NCBI RefSeq assembly: GCF_000938305.1
Contig: NZ_JYMT01000043.1
Coordinates: forward strand, 275,688-339,687
Source of the DNA: Bradyrhizobium sp. LTSP885
Lineage (GTDB): Bacteria > Pseudomonadota > Alphaproteobacteria > Rhizobiales > Xanthobacteraceae
Direction of reading: 5' to 3'
DNA: 64,000 bases
Below, piece after piece: positions 52,244 to 59,749 of this stretch; positions within the stretch are counted from its first letter, which is position 1, and each line of letters starts with the position of its first letter. The translations under genes and the position numbers were made by a program. The notes below the pieces were generated by a model, which saw nothing but the letters and a program-made list of their open reading frames with translations, searched no databases and was not told the origin of the DNA.

Positions 52244-53232
52244 CGGCGCTTGTCACCGCAACCGATCTCAAGCGCAGCTACGAAATCAAGCAGGGCTGGT
52301 TCCGCCGCCCGGCGCATCTGCAGGCCGTGGGCGGGGTTTCTTTCACGCTTGAAACCGGCAAGACGCTGGCAGTCGTAGGCGAATCCGGTTGCGGCAAGTC
52401 GACGCTCGCGAGGCTTGTGACTCTCATCGAGAAGCCGAGCGGCGGCAGACTGATGCTCGACGGGGTCGATGCGGTTGATCCTCCGGCCAGCACTGTGAAG
52501 ACGTTGCGCCGAACCGTGCAGATTGTGTTTCAAAACCCCTATGGGTCGCTCAACCCCCGCAAACGCATTGGCGCCATACTCGAAGAGCCGCTGATCATCA
52601 ACACCAAGCTGTCAAAGCCGGACCGGCGGGCGCAGGCGCTCGACATGATGGCGAAGGTCGGGCTGCGGCCGGAGCAATATGGCCGCTATCCGCACATGTT
52701 CTCGGGCGGCCAGCGTCAGCGTATCGCGATCGCGCGCGCCTTGATGTTGCGGCCGAAGCTGTTGGTTGCCGACGAGCCGGTCTCCGCGCTCGACATGTCG
52801 GTGCAGGCGCAGGTTCTCAACCTCCTGGTCGATCTGCAGCGCGAGCTGGGGCTGGCTTATCTCTTCATCTCGCACGATCTCGCCGTGGTGCGTCACATCG
52901 CCGACGACGTGATGATCATGTATCTGGGGATCGCTGTGGAGCATGGGCCGAAAGAGCGCATCTTTGCGCGGCCGCTGCATCCCTATACGCAGGCCTTGCT
53001 TGACGCGACGCCTGGCCTTCGCAAACGCCAGCGGATCGTGCCGAAGGGCGAGTTGCCTTCGCCGCTCGATCCGCCGAAGGGCTGTGTCTTTTCGACCCGC
53101 TGTCCCTCTGTGACGGATCTCTGCCGCGCGCAGCGTCCGCTCTTGCGCCCACTCGACGGCCGCCTCGTCGCCTGCCACTACGCCGAGCGTTTCCTGGAAA
53201 TACAGCATTACGGTGACAGTGCACTAAACTGA
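52240..53232 (+). CDS. dppF: Dipeptide-type ABC transporter ATP-binding protein (DppF-like)
   Basis: This 330-residue ATPase pairs with DppD. Walker A GESGCGKS, Q-loop QIVFQNPYGSLNPRKRIG, signature FSGGQRQRIAIARALM and Walker B LLVADEPVSALDMSVQ are complete, and the C-terminal GCVFSTRCPSVTDLC forms the cysteine-rich extension. The ATG at 52240 in an ATGA overlap is preferred over the longer frame from 52060. It ends the transport operon; no hairpin with a T-run was found just after it. Confidence 0.94.
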   Translation: MTALVTATDLKRSYEIKQGWFRRPAHLQAVGGVSFTLETGKTLAVVGESGCGKSTLARLVTLIEKPSGGRLMLDGVDAVDPPASTVKTLRRTVQIVFQNPYGSLNPRKRIGAILEEPLIINTKLSKPDRRAQALDMMAKVGLRPEQYGRYPHMFSGGQRQRIAIARALMLRPKLLVADEPVSALDMSVQAQVLNLLVDLQRELGLAYLFISHDLAVVRHIADDVMIMYLGIAVEHGPKERIFARPLHPYTQALLDATPGLRKRQRIVPKGELPSPLDPPKGCVFSTRCPSVTDLCRAQRPLLRPLDGRLVACHYAERFLEIQHYGDSALN

Positions 53233-53628
53233 CGCGTTGAAGCCGGACAAGGGTTGACGGGTCGCTAATCGTCGAGCGAGGAGTTTGGTGCACTGGCACC
53301 GTAATTCGAGGGCGGTGCGAGAGGCGTCTGCGTTATTTCGGAATAATGGAAGTGTGGCTCTGAGTTGCCCGACGTGTCAAGCGGTTTCGGAACATGCGCG
53401 AGGCGTCGCCCGCGCGATCCTACTTTGCATGGGGTTGTTTTGCGGATTTTTGGGGGGCCGCCTGCACCAGCGGCCGCTCGAACGAGTCCCATCGGTCGGA
53501 GGTGGCTGCGCCAGGCGTAGCCCGGGCCAGTCCGTCTTCGCTCTCGCGCTGCTCGAGCTTCGCCGGACACGCTTCGCCGTCGCGGCCGTTTCGTGGCTGC
53601 GCCACGCGGAGCCCGCGAGGGCGTAGCG
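53233..53628. other. Intergenic region before tRNA-Leu
   Basis: These 396 bases contain no supported gene. The part next to the tRNA (about 53500-53628) carries inverted stretches such as GTCCGTCTTCGCTCTCGCG and CTTCGCCGTCGCGG that look like the repetitive tail found after tRNAs in this bacterial group (from memory). No integrase or direct repeat of the tRNA 3' end is visible. Confidence 0.5.
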
Positions 53629-53714
53629 TGGTGCCCCTGGCCGGAATCGAACCAGCACTCCTTGCGGAACTCGATTTTGAGTCGAGCGCGTCTACCAGTT
53701 CCGCCACAGGGGCA
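53629..53714 (-). tRNA. tRNA-Leu, anticodon CAA
   Basis: The minus strand folds as a class II tRNA of 86 bases with CCA encoded. The acceptor stem TGCCCCT / AGGGGCA is perfect, the anticodon arm is CTCGA-CTCAAAA-TCGAG giving anticodon CAA (reads UUG), and the T arm contains GGTTCGATTCC. A variable arm between anticodon and T arms fits tRNA-Leu. Confidence 0.96.
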
Positions 53715-53904
53715 TTCGCGATTCAAGCCGTGAACGGCCGGGGTCGCGAAGCGGGCGGGACTATAGCGGCCGGTCGGTTGCGGTCAACCCGCGCGGATGT
53801 GATTGTCCCGCGCCTCGACAGCGGTATTTGCGCGCGATACCACCCGGATCGGGCACGGAATCCGGGTCATCCCCACCGGATCGGGTGCCTGCAGGAGACC
53901 AGCC

Positions 53905-54441
53905 GTGACGCTCGCCACCGCTCACCCGTCGCACGCCCCCGCCGCCGCCAATCCGGCCCTGACGGCGTCGGCGGCCATTGCCTTGATCGCGGCGGCGACG
54001 CTGGCCGGCGCCTGGTTCTTCCAGCTGGTGCTGGAGATCCTGCCCTGTCCGCTCTGCCTCGAGCAGCGCTATGCCTATTACGTCGCGGTCCCGCTCGGTG
54101 CCGTGGTCGCGTTGGCGGCCGCCCGGGGCGCGCCGCGCCCGGTGCTGCTCGCCGGCCTTCTCATTCTCGGCCTTGCCGCGCTCGCCAACGCCGGGCTCGG
54201 CACCTATCATTCCGGCGTCGAATGGGGGTTCTGGCAGGGGCCGACCGATTGCACCGGCCCGATCGTCAATCTCGGCAGCGCCGGCAGTCTCCTGGAGCGG
54301 CTCGACAAGGTGAAAGTGGTCCGCTGCGACGAGGTGCAGTGGCGCTTTCTCGGGCTCTCGCTCGCCGGCTACAACGTGCTGATCTCGCTGCTGATGGCCG
54401 TGATCGCAGGCTGGGGCGTGGTGAAGACGGCGAAGGTCTGA
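53905..54441 (+). CDS. dsbB: Disulfide bond formation protein B
   Basis: This 178-residue inner-membrane protein has four transmembrane helices and transfers electrons from periplasmic DsbA to quinone. The first loop cysteine pair is Cys48-x-x-Cys51 (PCPLCLEQR), and the second loop pair is Cys116 (TDCTGP) and Cys141 (VVRCDEV). A GTG start at 53905 has AGGAG 7 bases upstream; the longer frame from 53803 is rejected. A DsbA-like protein gene lies at 60569, the possible partner, but in a different transcript. Confidence 0.93.
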   Translation: MTLATAHPSHAPAAANPALTASAAIALIAAATLAGAWFFQLVLEILPCPLCLEQRYAYYVAVPLGAVVALAAARGAPRPVLLAGLLILGLAALANAGLGTYHSGVEWGFWQGPTDCTGPIVNLGSAGSLLERLDKVKVVRCDEVQWRFLGLSLAGYNVLISLLMAVIAGWGVVKTAKV

Positions 54442-54465
54442 CTACCCAATCGTACAATTCCGCCC

Positions 54466-55551
54466 CTAATCGTCGACGTCATCCTGCGGCCGTCCGAACA
54501 GATGGATGATGCCGGGCGTCGTGACGGTGACGAAGACGAAGCGCGACAGATGGTGCGCGCCGACGAAGATCGGGTCGATGTGCAAGGTCAGCGCCAGCGC
54601 CAGCATCGCGTCCATCGCGCCGGGCGCGAAGGCGACCACGACGTCGGACAGCCGGACATGGGTGGTGAAGGCGATCACCGCGACGAAGGCGGCGGAAACC
54701 AGGATCGCGATCACGAACGAGCCGAGCCCGGCATTGACATGGCTGAGCAGGGTCGATGTCTTCATCCGCGAGAAGCGGGTGCCGATCACGGCGCCAATCC
54801 CGACCAGGGCCACGCCGCGGAGCCAGGGCGGCAGGCCGCCATCGACCATGCCGGAGCCGTGCAGCAGGCTGGAGGCGAGCATCGCGCCGAACATCCAGCT
54901 CGCCGGAAATTTCACCCAGCGCAGCAACAAGGCTACGACGATCGAGCCGCCGACCAGGGCGGCAAGGCCGAGCGGGGAGGCGACTGCCGTCGGCAGCGGT
55001 GGCGGCGTGGCGTGCGTCACCCCGGTCAGCGCCAGCACCAGCGGCAGCGCCGCGGTCAGGATGATCACCCGGATGGTCTGCACCACGGCGATCGCCGCGA
55101 CGTCAGCGCCTTTCTCGGCGGCGAGGATGGTGATCTGCGAGAGCGCGCCCGGGCTGCCGGCAAGGAACGCCGAGGTCTGGTCCCAGCCATGCACGCGCTG
55201 CAGATAGAAGCTTGAGCCGAATGTCGAGCAGAACGTCGCCAGCGCCAGTAGCCCAATGGTGAGCGGATAGGAGCTCATATGTTGCAGCAGTTGCTGCGAC
55301 ATCAGCGAGCCCAGCGAGATGCCGAGCAGCACCAGCACCGACTGCGTCAGCACGGCCGGCACTGTGAGCGGCCGTCCCGCGAGTGCTGCGATCGCGACCG
55401 CGGCCATCGCGCCCGAGATCAGCCCGCCCGGCAATTCCGCCCACAGGAACAGCAGGCCGCCGGCGGCCCCGATGACGAGAGTCTCGAGCCCGTTCAGGAC
55501 TTTGTTACGATTGGGAATGGCCGTTGCCATCGAAGCGCGGATTGAGGTCAC
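54466..55551 (-). CDS. AbrB-family membrane protein
   Basis: This 361-residue inner-membrane protein has about ten helices in two repeated halves, as in the AbrB (ammonia monooxygenase-like) family. Repeated Gly/Pro motifs LPGGLISGAMAAVAI and FPASWMFGAMLASSLLHG and the segments SPGALSQITILAAEKGADV and APGAMDAMLALALTL mark the two halves. Its transport substrate is unknown. Met8 (55530) is an alternative start. It is convergent with dsbB, 24 bases apart. Confidence 0.9.
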   Translation of the reverse strand: MTSIRASMATAIPNRNKVLNGLETLVIGAAGGLLFLWAELPGGLISGAMAAVAIAALAGRPLTVPAVLTQSVLVLLGISLGSLMSQQLLQHMSSYPLTIGLLALATFCSTFGSSFYLQRVHGWDQTSAFLAGSPGALSQITILAAEKGADVAAIAVVQTIRVIILTAALPLVLALTGVTHATPPPLPTAVASPLGLAALVGGSIVVALLLRWVKFPASWMFGAMLASSLLHGSGMVDGGLPPWLRGVALVGIGAVIGTRFSRMKTSTLLSHVNAGLGSFVIAILVSAAFVAVIAFTTHVRLSDVVVAFAPGAMDAMLALALTLHIDPIFVGAHHLSRFVFVTVTTPGIIHLFGRPQDDVDD

Positions 55552-55640
55552 GCTGCGTTATGGCAAATCCGGAGCGGTGGAACAATTGCAACAGCGCGGT
55601 GCAGCAATGCGTCCGAATTCAGGATACGCGCAAAACCTTC

Positions 55641-55661
55641 ACCCTCCCCGGTGGGGAGGGT
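55641..55661 (-). terminator. Hairpin after the PsiF-like gene
   Basis: ACCCTCCCC / GGGGAGGGT form a perfect 9-bp stem with a 3-base loop, 38 bases after the minus-strand PsiF-like gene. A short TTTT stretch follows 5 bases later on that strand. It may also be a minimal copy of the hairpin in repeat family F. Confidence 0.5.
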
Positions 55662-55698
55662 GCAAGCCTTGAATATGTCTCTTGAAGATGTCTGAGTG

Positions 55699-55983
55699 CT
55701 ACTTCGCCGCCGGGGCCGCCGCGGGCGCCGCACCACCGGCCGACTTCTTGCATTCGGAGCGGAATTTCTTGCGCTCCTTGCCGTGCAGCCCCTTGGCGTC
55801 GGCTTCCTTCGAGCATTCCAGCGAGGCGGCGGTATGCGGCTTGGCCTCCTTCGGCGCTTTGGCCGTGGTCGCTGCCGGGGCGGCGTCCTTGGCGGCCGGC
55901 GCTGCGGTTTGCGCGAAGGCGCCACCCATCAGCAGCAGGGAGGCAAGGGCAGTTGCGGTCGCAAGCGAGGAAATTGTCTTCAT
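55699..55983 (-). CDS. PsiF-like secreted protein
   Basis: This 94-residue protein has a signal peptide (residues 1-24, AFA-QTA), an Ala/Lys/Pro-rich linker and one PsiF-type repeat, ECSKEADAKGLHGKERKKF followed by RSECKK, with two cysteines 20 residues apart. PsiF is a phosphate-starvation-inducible periplasmic protein of unknown function in E. coli. The C terminus is again Ala/Pro-rich. GAGGTG lies just upstream of the ATG. It is divergent from another secreted protein at 56161 with comparable cysteine-bracketed modules. Confidence 0.88.
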   Translation of the reverse strand: MKTISSLATATALASLLLMGGAFAQTAAPAAKDAAPAATTAKAPKEAKPHTAASLECSKEADAKGLHGKERKKFRSECKKSAGGAAPAAAPAAK

Positions 55984-56160
55984 GTGGCACCTCTAGGGAA
56001 GGGAGCGGAACCGTCGCGCGGCGATGCTGAACCGCGGATGAACATGCGGCGGTTTGGCCGCCACAATATTTTGACGGCCGGGCGGGCCCGCGCGTTGTCG
56101 CACCCGCGGGTTGCGCTAGGATCATGGTCTTACGCCAATGCCCCCCAAGGGAGACCAGGG

Positions 56161-56652
56161 ATGACCATCCAGACCAGATTGTTCACCGCGATTGCACTGT
56201 CGGGCTTTGCAGCCCTTGTGGCGAGCGCGCCGGCGCAGGCCCTGACCGCGCAGGAGTGCAGCGCCAAGTATCAGGCCGCCAAGACTGACGGCAGCCTCAA
56301 CGGCCAGAAGTGGAATGATTTCCGCAAGGCCCAGTGCGGCGCCACCGCAACCCCGGCCGCGGCTCCCGCTGCGCCGCCGCCGGTCGTCGCAGCGCCTCCT
56401 CCGGCCGCGCCGAAGGAAGCCAAGAAGGAAGCTGCACCCGCCGCAGCACCGGCGCTGCCATCCGGCCCCGCCGTGTTTCCGGGCGCGGTGGATCCGAAAT
56501 ACTCGCAGCTGTCCGCCGGCAAGCAGCGCTTCAAGACCTGCGACGACCAATACAACGCCAACAAGGCCACCGGCGGCAATGGCGGCCTGAAGTGGATCCA
56601 GAAGGGCGGCGGCTACTACAGCGAATGCAACAAGAAGCTGAAGGGCGCCTGA
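56161..56652 (+). CDS. Secreted protein with two cysteine-bracketed modules
   Basis: A 163-residue protein with a signal peptide (1-27, AQA-LTA), a first module CSAKYQAAKTDGSLNGQKW ... RKAQC (two Cys 26 apart), an Ala/Pro/Lys-rich linker (60-105), and a second module CDDQYNANKATGGNGGLKW ... YYSEC. The modules resemble each other and loosely the PsiF repeat, suggesting an internal duplication. It should be periplasmic with two disulfides. GGGAGA precedes the ATG. A strong terminator follows the stop codon. Confidence 0.8.
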   Translation: MTIQTRLFTAIALSGFAALVASAPAQALTAQECSAKYQAAKTDGSLNGQKWNDFRKAQCGATATPAAAPAAPPPVVAAPPPAAPKEAKKEAAPAAAPALPSGPAVFPGAVDPKYSQLSAGKQRFKTCDDQYNANKATGGNGGLKWIQKGGGYYSECNKKLKGA

Positions 56653-56676
56653 GCCTTTCGACGCGGATTTAAGGAG

Positions 56677-56707
56677 CGGCCGGCGCAGAGCCGGCCGTTT
56701 TCTTTTT
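56677..56707 (+). terminator. Rho-independent terminator
   Basis: A perfect 8-bp stem CGGCCGGC / GCCGGCCG with loop GCAGA is followed by TTTTCTTTTT. It serves the secreted-protein gene ending at 56652 and touches the 3' end of the convergent tetR gene. Confidence 0.92.
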
Positions 56708-57260
56708 ACCGGTCATCGAGCAGCCTATCCGCCGATTTGGCCAGCAGTTGCGCGCGCTTGCGCGGGCCGTGTTCGAGGAACAGCAAGCTCTGGCCGAAGA
56801 TGAAGCAGTAGAATAGGAACGCCTTGGCGTCGGCTTCCTCGGCCGACAGTCCGGTTGCGCGATAGAGCTGCCCGACATTCTTCAGCCGCGCGGCGTCGAC
56901 GCTCGCGACGGCCACCGCGGCGGCCTCGTCGGTGCGGGCCCATTGCCGGATCGCGAGCTCGATCGCCATCGCCTCGGTGTTCATGCGTTCCGAATAGAGC
57001 TTGATGATCGCCTTCAGCCGCTCGCGCGCGCTGGCGCCGTCGAGCGCGGTCTGCTTTTCGATCGCGGCGATGCGGCCGTCGCGCCAGTTCGCGAGCATCG
57101 CCGCGAGCAGCGCGGCGCGATCCCTGAAGCGGCGGTAGAAGCCGCCTTTGGTGACACCGAGCGCCTTTGCCAGCACCTCGACCCGCACGCCCTCGATGCC
57201 GGAATGCGCGAGTTCGGCAAAGCCGGCCGCGACCCAGGCATCGCCCTTGTCTTCAGTCAT
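56706..57260 (-). CDS. TetR-family transcriptional repressor
   Basis: This 184-residue regulator has the N-terminal TetR helix-turn-helix (residues about 8-55, LAHSGIEGVRVEVLAKALG then VTKGGFYRRFRDRAALLAAM) and a helical ligand-binding domain. It is divergent from two thioesterase genes, and the 92-base spacer carries two GATACG/CGTATC palindromes that are very likely its operators, one near each start codon. It should therefore repress itself and the thioesterases until a small ligand, perhaps an acyl-CoA, binds. Confidence 0.93.
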   Translation of the reverse strand: MTEDKGDAWVAAGFAELAHSGIEGVRVEVLAKALGVTKGGFYRRFRDRAALLAAMLANWRDGRIAAIEKQTALDGASARERLKAIIKLYSERMNTEAMAIELAIRQWARTDEAAAVAVASVDAARLKNVGQLYRATGLSAEEADAKAFLFYCFIFGQSLLFLEHGPRKRAQLLAKSADRLLDDR

Positions 57261-57276
57261 CTGCTCTCCCGTGCGT

Positions 57277-57292
57277 GATACGGTACCGTATT
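57277..57292. promoter_or_regulatory. TetR operator 1
   Basis: ATACGGTACCGTAT (57278-57291) is a perfect 14-bp palindrome 17 bases upstream of the tetR start codon. It shares the half-site ATACG/CGTAT with operator 2, centre-to-centre 35 bases. Confidence 0.8.
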
Positions 57293-57311
57293 GCTAGCCC
57301 GCTTCGGTAGT

Positions 57312-57327
57312 GATACGCTACCGTATC
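57312..57327. promoter_or_regulatory. TetR operator 2
   Basis: GATACGCTACCGTATC is a 16-bp palindrome with one mismatched central pair region, 25 bases upstream of the thioesterase start codon. It shares its half-sites with operator 1. Confidence 0.8.
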
Positions 57328-57352
57328 AAGACTGAAAAAAGGGAGCGGCAGG

Positions 57353-57787
57353 ATGGAGGGCGAGGCGACCTATCGCGGCACGGTCTATCCCTGGCATTGC
57401 GACCATATCGGCCACATGAATGTCATGTGGTATGTCGGCAAGTTCGACGAGGCGAACTGGAACATGTTCGCGCGTCTCGGCGTGACGCCGACCTACCTGC
57501 GCGAGTCCGGCTGCGGCATGGCCGCCGTGCAGCAGACCATCTCCTACAAGCGCGAGCTGCTCGCCGGCGACATCGTCGAGGTCAGGAGCCGGCTCCTTGA
57601 ATTCCGCGACAAACTGGTCCGTATCCTGCACGAGATGCGCAACGCGGAAACCGGCGAAATCGCCGCGACCTGCGAGATATCAGCCGTGCACATCGATCGC
57701 GCCGCACGCAAATCGGCGCCGTTCGCGCCGGCGATTCGCTACGCCGCCATGCACCATCTGGTGCCGTCCGTCTCAGCAACGGTGTAA
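57353..57787 (+). CDS. 4-hydroxybenzoyl-CoA thioesterase/YbgC-type thioesterase
   Basis: This 144-residue single hotdog protein has the YbgC/4HBT motif YPWHCDHIGHMNVMWYVGKF, in which the Asp of CDHIGHMN is the catalytic residue. It hydrolyses an acyl-CoA thioester. It is the first gene of a two-gene unit under the divergent TetR and is five bases before the next thioesterase gene. The substrate is unknown. Confidence 0.92.
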   Translation: MEGEATYRGTVYPWHCDHIGHMNVMWYVGKFDEANWNMFARLGVTPTYLRESGCGMAAVQQTISYKRELLAGDIVEVRSRLLEFRDKLVRILHEMRNAETGEIAATCEISAVHIDRAARKSAPFAPAIRYAAMHHLVPSVSATV

Positions 57788-57792
57788 CCGCC

Positions 57793-58236
57793 ATGCCGCG
57801 CTTCGAACCCAAAAATCCAGACTACCGTGCTGTGGCGACCGACATGTTCGTGCGCCAGCGCGCGATGCAGACGCTCGGCATTTCGATCGCGCGCATGGAG
57901 CCGGGCGAGGTCGACCTCGCGATGCCCTATGCGCCCGAGTTCACCCAGCAGAACGGCTTTGTCCATGCTGGAATCATCACCGCGGGCCTCGACAATGCCT
58001 GCGGCGTTGCCGCCTTCACGCTGATGCCCGCCGGCTCGGATATCCTCACCGTGGAGTTCAAGACCAATCTGCTGGCGCCGGCCAAGGGCGAGCGGTTCGT
58101 GTTCCGCGCTACCGTCGTCAAGCCCGGCCGTACGCTGACGTTCTGCGAAGCCGGGGCCTATGCGCTCAACGACGGCGTCGAGACGCTGGTCGCGACCATG
58201 ACCGGCACGCTGATGGCGCTGGCGCGGCGGGGGTAG
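57793..58236 (+). CDS. PaaI-type thioesterase
   Basis: This 147-residue hotdog protein has FTQQNGFVHAGIITAGLDNA, the N-G-x-x-H-x-G active site with the helix Asp characteristic of PaaI/YdiI. It is co-transcribed with the YbgC-type thioesterase just upstream, so this TetR unit encodes two thioesterases of different subfamilies. This could give coverage of two related CoA esters, or successive removal of a blocked intermediate (inference). Confidence 0.92.
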   Translation: MPRFEPKNPDYRAVATDMFVRQRAMQTLGISIARMEPGEVDLAMPYAPEFTQQNGFVHAGIITAGLDNACGVAAFTLMPAGSDILTVEFKTNLLAPAKGERFVFRATVVKPGRTLTFCEAGAYALNDGVETLVATMTGTLMALARRG

Positions 58237-58260
58237 TAGGCGGAGGGGAAAATCCACCTC

Positions 58261-58360
58261 CGTCATGCTGAGGAGCGCGAAGTGCGTCTCGAAGCATGCG
58301 CGGCCCGGCTGGTGGCCGTGCATCCTTCGAGACGCGCGTACCGCGCTCCTCAGGATGACG
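58261..58360. repeat. Palindromic dispersed repeat, family H
   Basis: CGTCATGCTGAGGAGCGCG at the left pairs with CGCGCTCCTCAGGATGACG at the right with one mismatch in 19, and inner GCGTCTCGAAGCATG pairs with CATCCTTCGAGACGC. It lies 24 bases after the thioesterase gene and 30 bases before another element. Confidence 0.88.
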
Positions 58361-58390
58361 GTGAGAGAGAGTGTGTCACGGCTCTATCCA

Positions 58391-58476
58391 CGTCATTGCG
58401 AGCGAAGCGAAGCAATCCATCGTTCGGCACGCGCGGAGCGATGGATTGCTTCGTCGCTTCGCTCCTCGCAATGACG
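58391..58476. repeat. Palindromic dispersed repeat, family A copy 3
   Basis: CGTCATTGCGAGCGAAGCG to CTCGCAATGACG, with inner GAAGCAATCCAT and ATGGATTGCTTC. It is nearly identical to the copies at 1855 and 17444 at both ends and differs in the loop. Confidence 0.88.
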
Positions 58477-58553
58477 GGTTGTGAACATTCACGGCGGATT
58501 GACAAGCCTCTCTCTCGGCGACCTGATAGGCCTCTCTCTTGGACGCCTGCCTC

Positions 58554-58940
58554 ATGATCGCCAGCCTCAGCCTGATTCTGCTCTGCCAATTGATCGGTGA
58601 GGTCGCGGTGCGCGCGCTCGCTGTCCCGGTGCCCGGCCCAGTGATCGGCCTCGTGCTGTTGCTTGTACTGTTGCTCGGACGCGACCGCTTTCCGGCGTTC
58701 GCACGCGGGCCGCTCGGCAATGACGGCGTCGAGAGCGCGAGCCGCGCGCTGCTGGCCAATCTCTCGCTGCTGTTCGTCCCGGCCGGCGTCGGCGTGGTGC
58801 AGAAGCTCGACCTGCTGGCCGAGCATGGTGTCGCGATTCTCGTGATCCTTGTAGTCTCGGTCGTCATCACGCTGCTGGCGACGGTTGCGACCTTCGTTGC
58901 GGCCAGCAGCCTTCTTTCGCGCGGCGAGGATGGGCCGTGA
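58554..58940 (+). CDS. CidA/LrgA-family membrane protein
   Basis: This 128-residue protein with four predicted helices matches the CidA/LrgA holin-like family: LCQLIGEVAVRALAVPVPGP, VIGLVLLLVLLLGRD and LFVPAGVGVV are conserved. It is paired with LrgB by a four-base overlap. The system has been linked to murein hydrolase control, and in plants and bacteria to glycolate/pyruvate-type transport. ATG 58554 is used; a TTG five codons upstream is possible. Confidence 0.9.
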   Translation: MIASLSLILLCQLIGEVAVRALAVPVPGPVIGLVLLLVLLLGRDRFPAFARGPLGNDGVESASRALLANLSLLFVPAGVGVVQKLDLLAEHGVAILVILVVSVVITLLATVATFVAASSLLSRGEDGP

Positions 58941-59659
58941 GCGACAATCCGTTCTCGCTCTGGGTCTATCTTTCGCAGTCGCCGCTGCTCTGGCTAACGG
59001 TGACGCTGCTGACCTATGCCGTCACTGATGCCGTGTCGCTGGCGACCCGCCGCCATCCGCTCGCCAATCCGGTGCTGCATTCGATGTGGATCATCGGCGT
59101 ATTCCTGCTGGTGACGAAGACGTCCTACACCACCTACTTTGCCGGCGCCCAGTTCGTGCATTTCCTGCTGGGGCCGGCGACCGTCGCGCTCGCGGTGCCG
59201 CTGTATGAGAATCGCAAACGCGTCGCAGCCGCGATCCTGCCGATGCTGATTGCACTCGCGGTCGGCTCGATCACGGCGATTGCCTCGGTCGTGCTGCTGG
59301 CGCAGGCCTTCGGTCTGCCGCGCGAGATTATCCTGTCGCTGGCGCCGAAATCGGTCACTGCAGGCGTCGCGATGGGCATCAGCGAATCCCTGCACGCCGA
59401 TCCCTCACTGACGGCGGTGTCGGTGGTCATCACCGGCATCATGGGGGCGATCACAGTCACGCCGCTGATGAACCTGACCGGCGTCACCGACTATCGGGCC
59501 CGCGGCTTTGCGGTCGGCATCGCCGCGCATGGCATCGGCACCGCGCGCGCCTTCCAGGTCGACGAGGTCGCGGGCGTCTTCGCCGGGATCGCGATGAGCC
59601 TGAACGCGCTGGTTACCTCGCTGCTGGTGCCGCTGGCCGTGACATTTCTGGTGCACTGA
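58937..59659 (+). CDS. LrgB/CidB-family membrane protein
   Basis: This 240-residue protein with about seven helices has the LrgB signature PLYENRKRV and SVTAGVAMGISESLHADPS, where the conserved Pro-Lys-Ser-Val-Thr segment lies in the membrane. The GTG start lies in a GTGA overlap with the cidA-like stop. It acts with the upstream protein, either as a transporter or as an autolysis modulator; the sequence does not tell which. Confidence 0.92.
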   Translation: MSDNPFSLWVYLSQSPLLWLTVTLLTYAVTDAVSLATRRHPLANPVLHSMWIIGVFLLVTKTSYTTYFAGAQFVHFLLGPATVALAVPLYENRKRVAAAILPMLIALAVGSITAIASVVLLAQAFGLPREIILSLAPKSVTAGVAMGISESLHADPSLTAVSVVITGIMGAITVTPLMNLTGVTDYRARGFAVGIAAHGIGTARAFQVDEVAGVFAGIAMSLNALVTSLLVPLAVTFLVH

Positions 59660-59749
59660 ATGCTGCTGCAGTGCAGTTTTGTGCTATAGGCATGGCGTAA
59701 GGCAGCAAATCCTTCTAGGATCGCGGTCACAAACGCGAGTCTGTTCCCC

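Noticed and set aside
53233..53714. Possible integrated element at tRNA-Leu
   Set aside because: No integrase gene, no direct repeat of the tRNA 3' end and no foreign-looking genes were found on either side.
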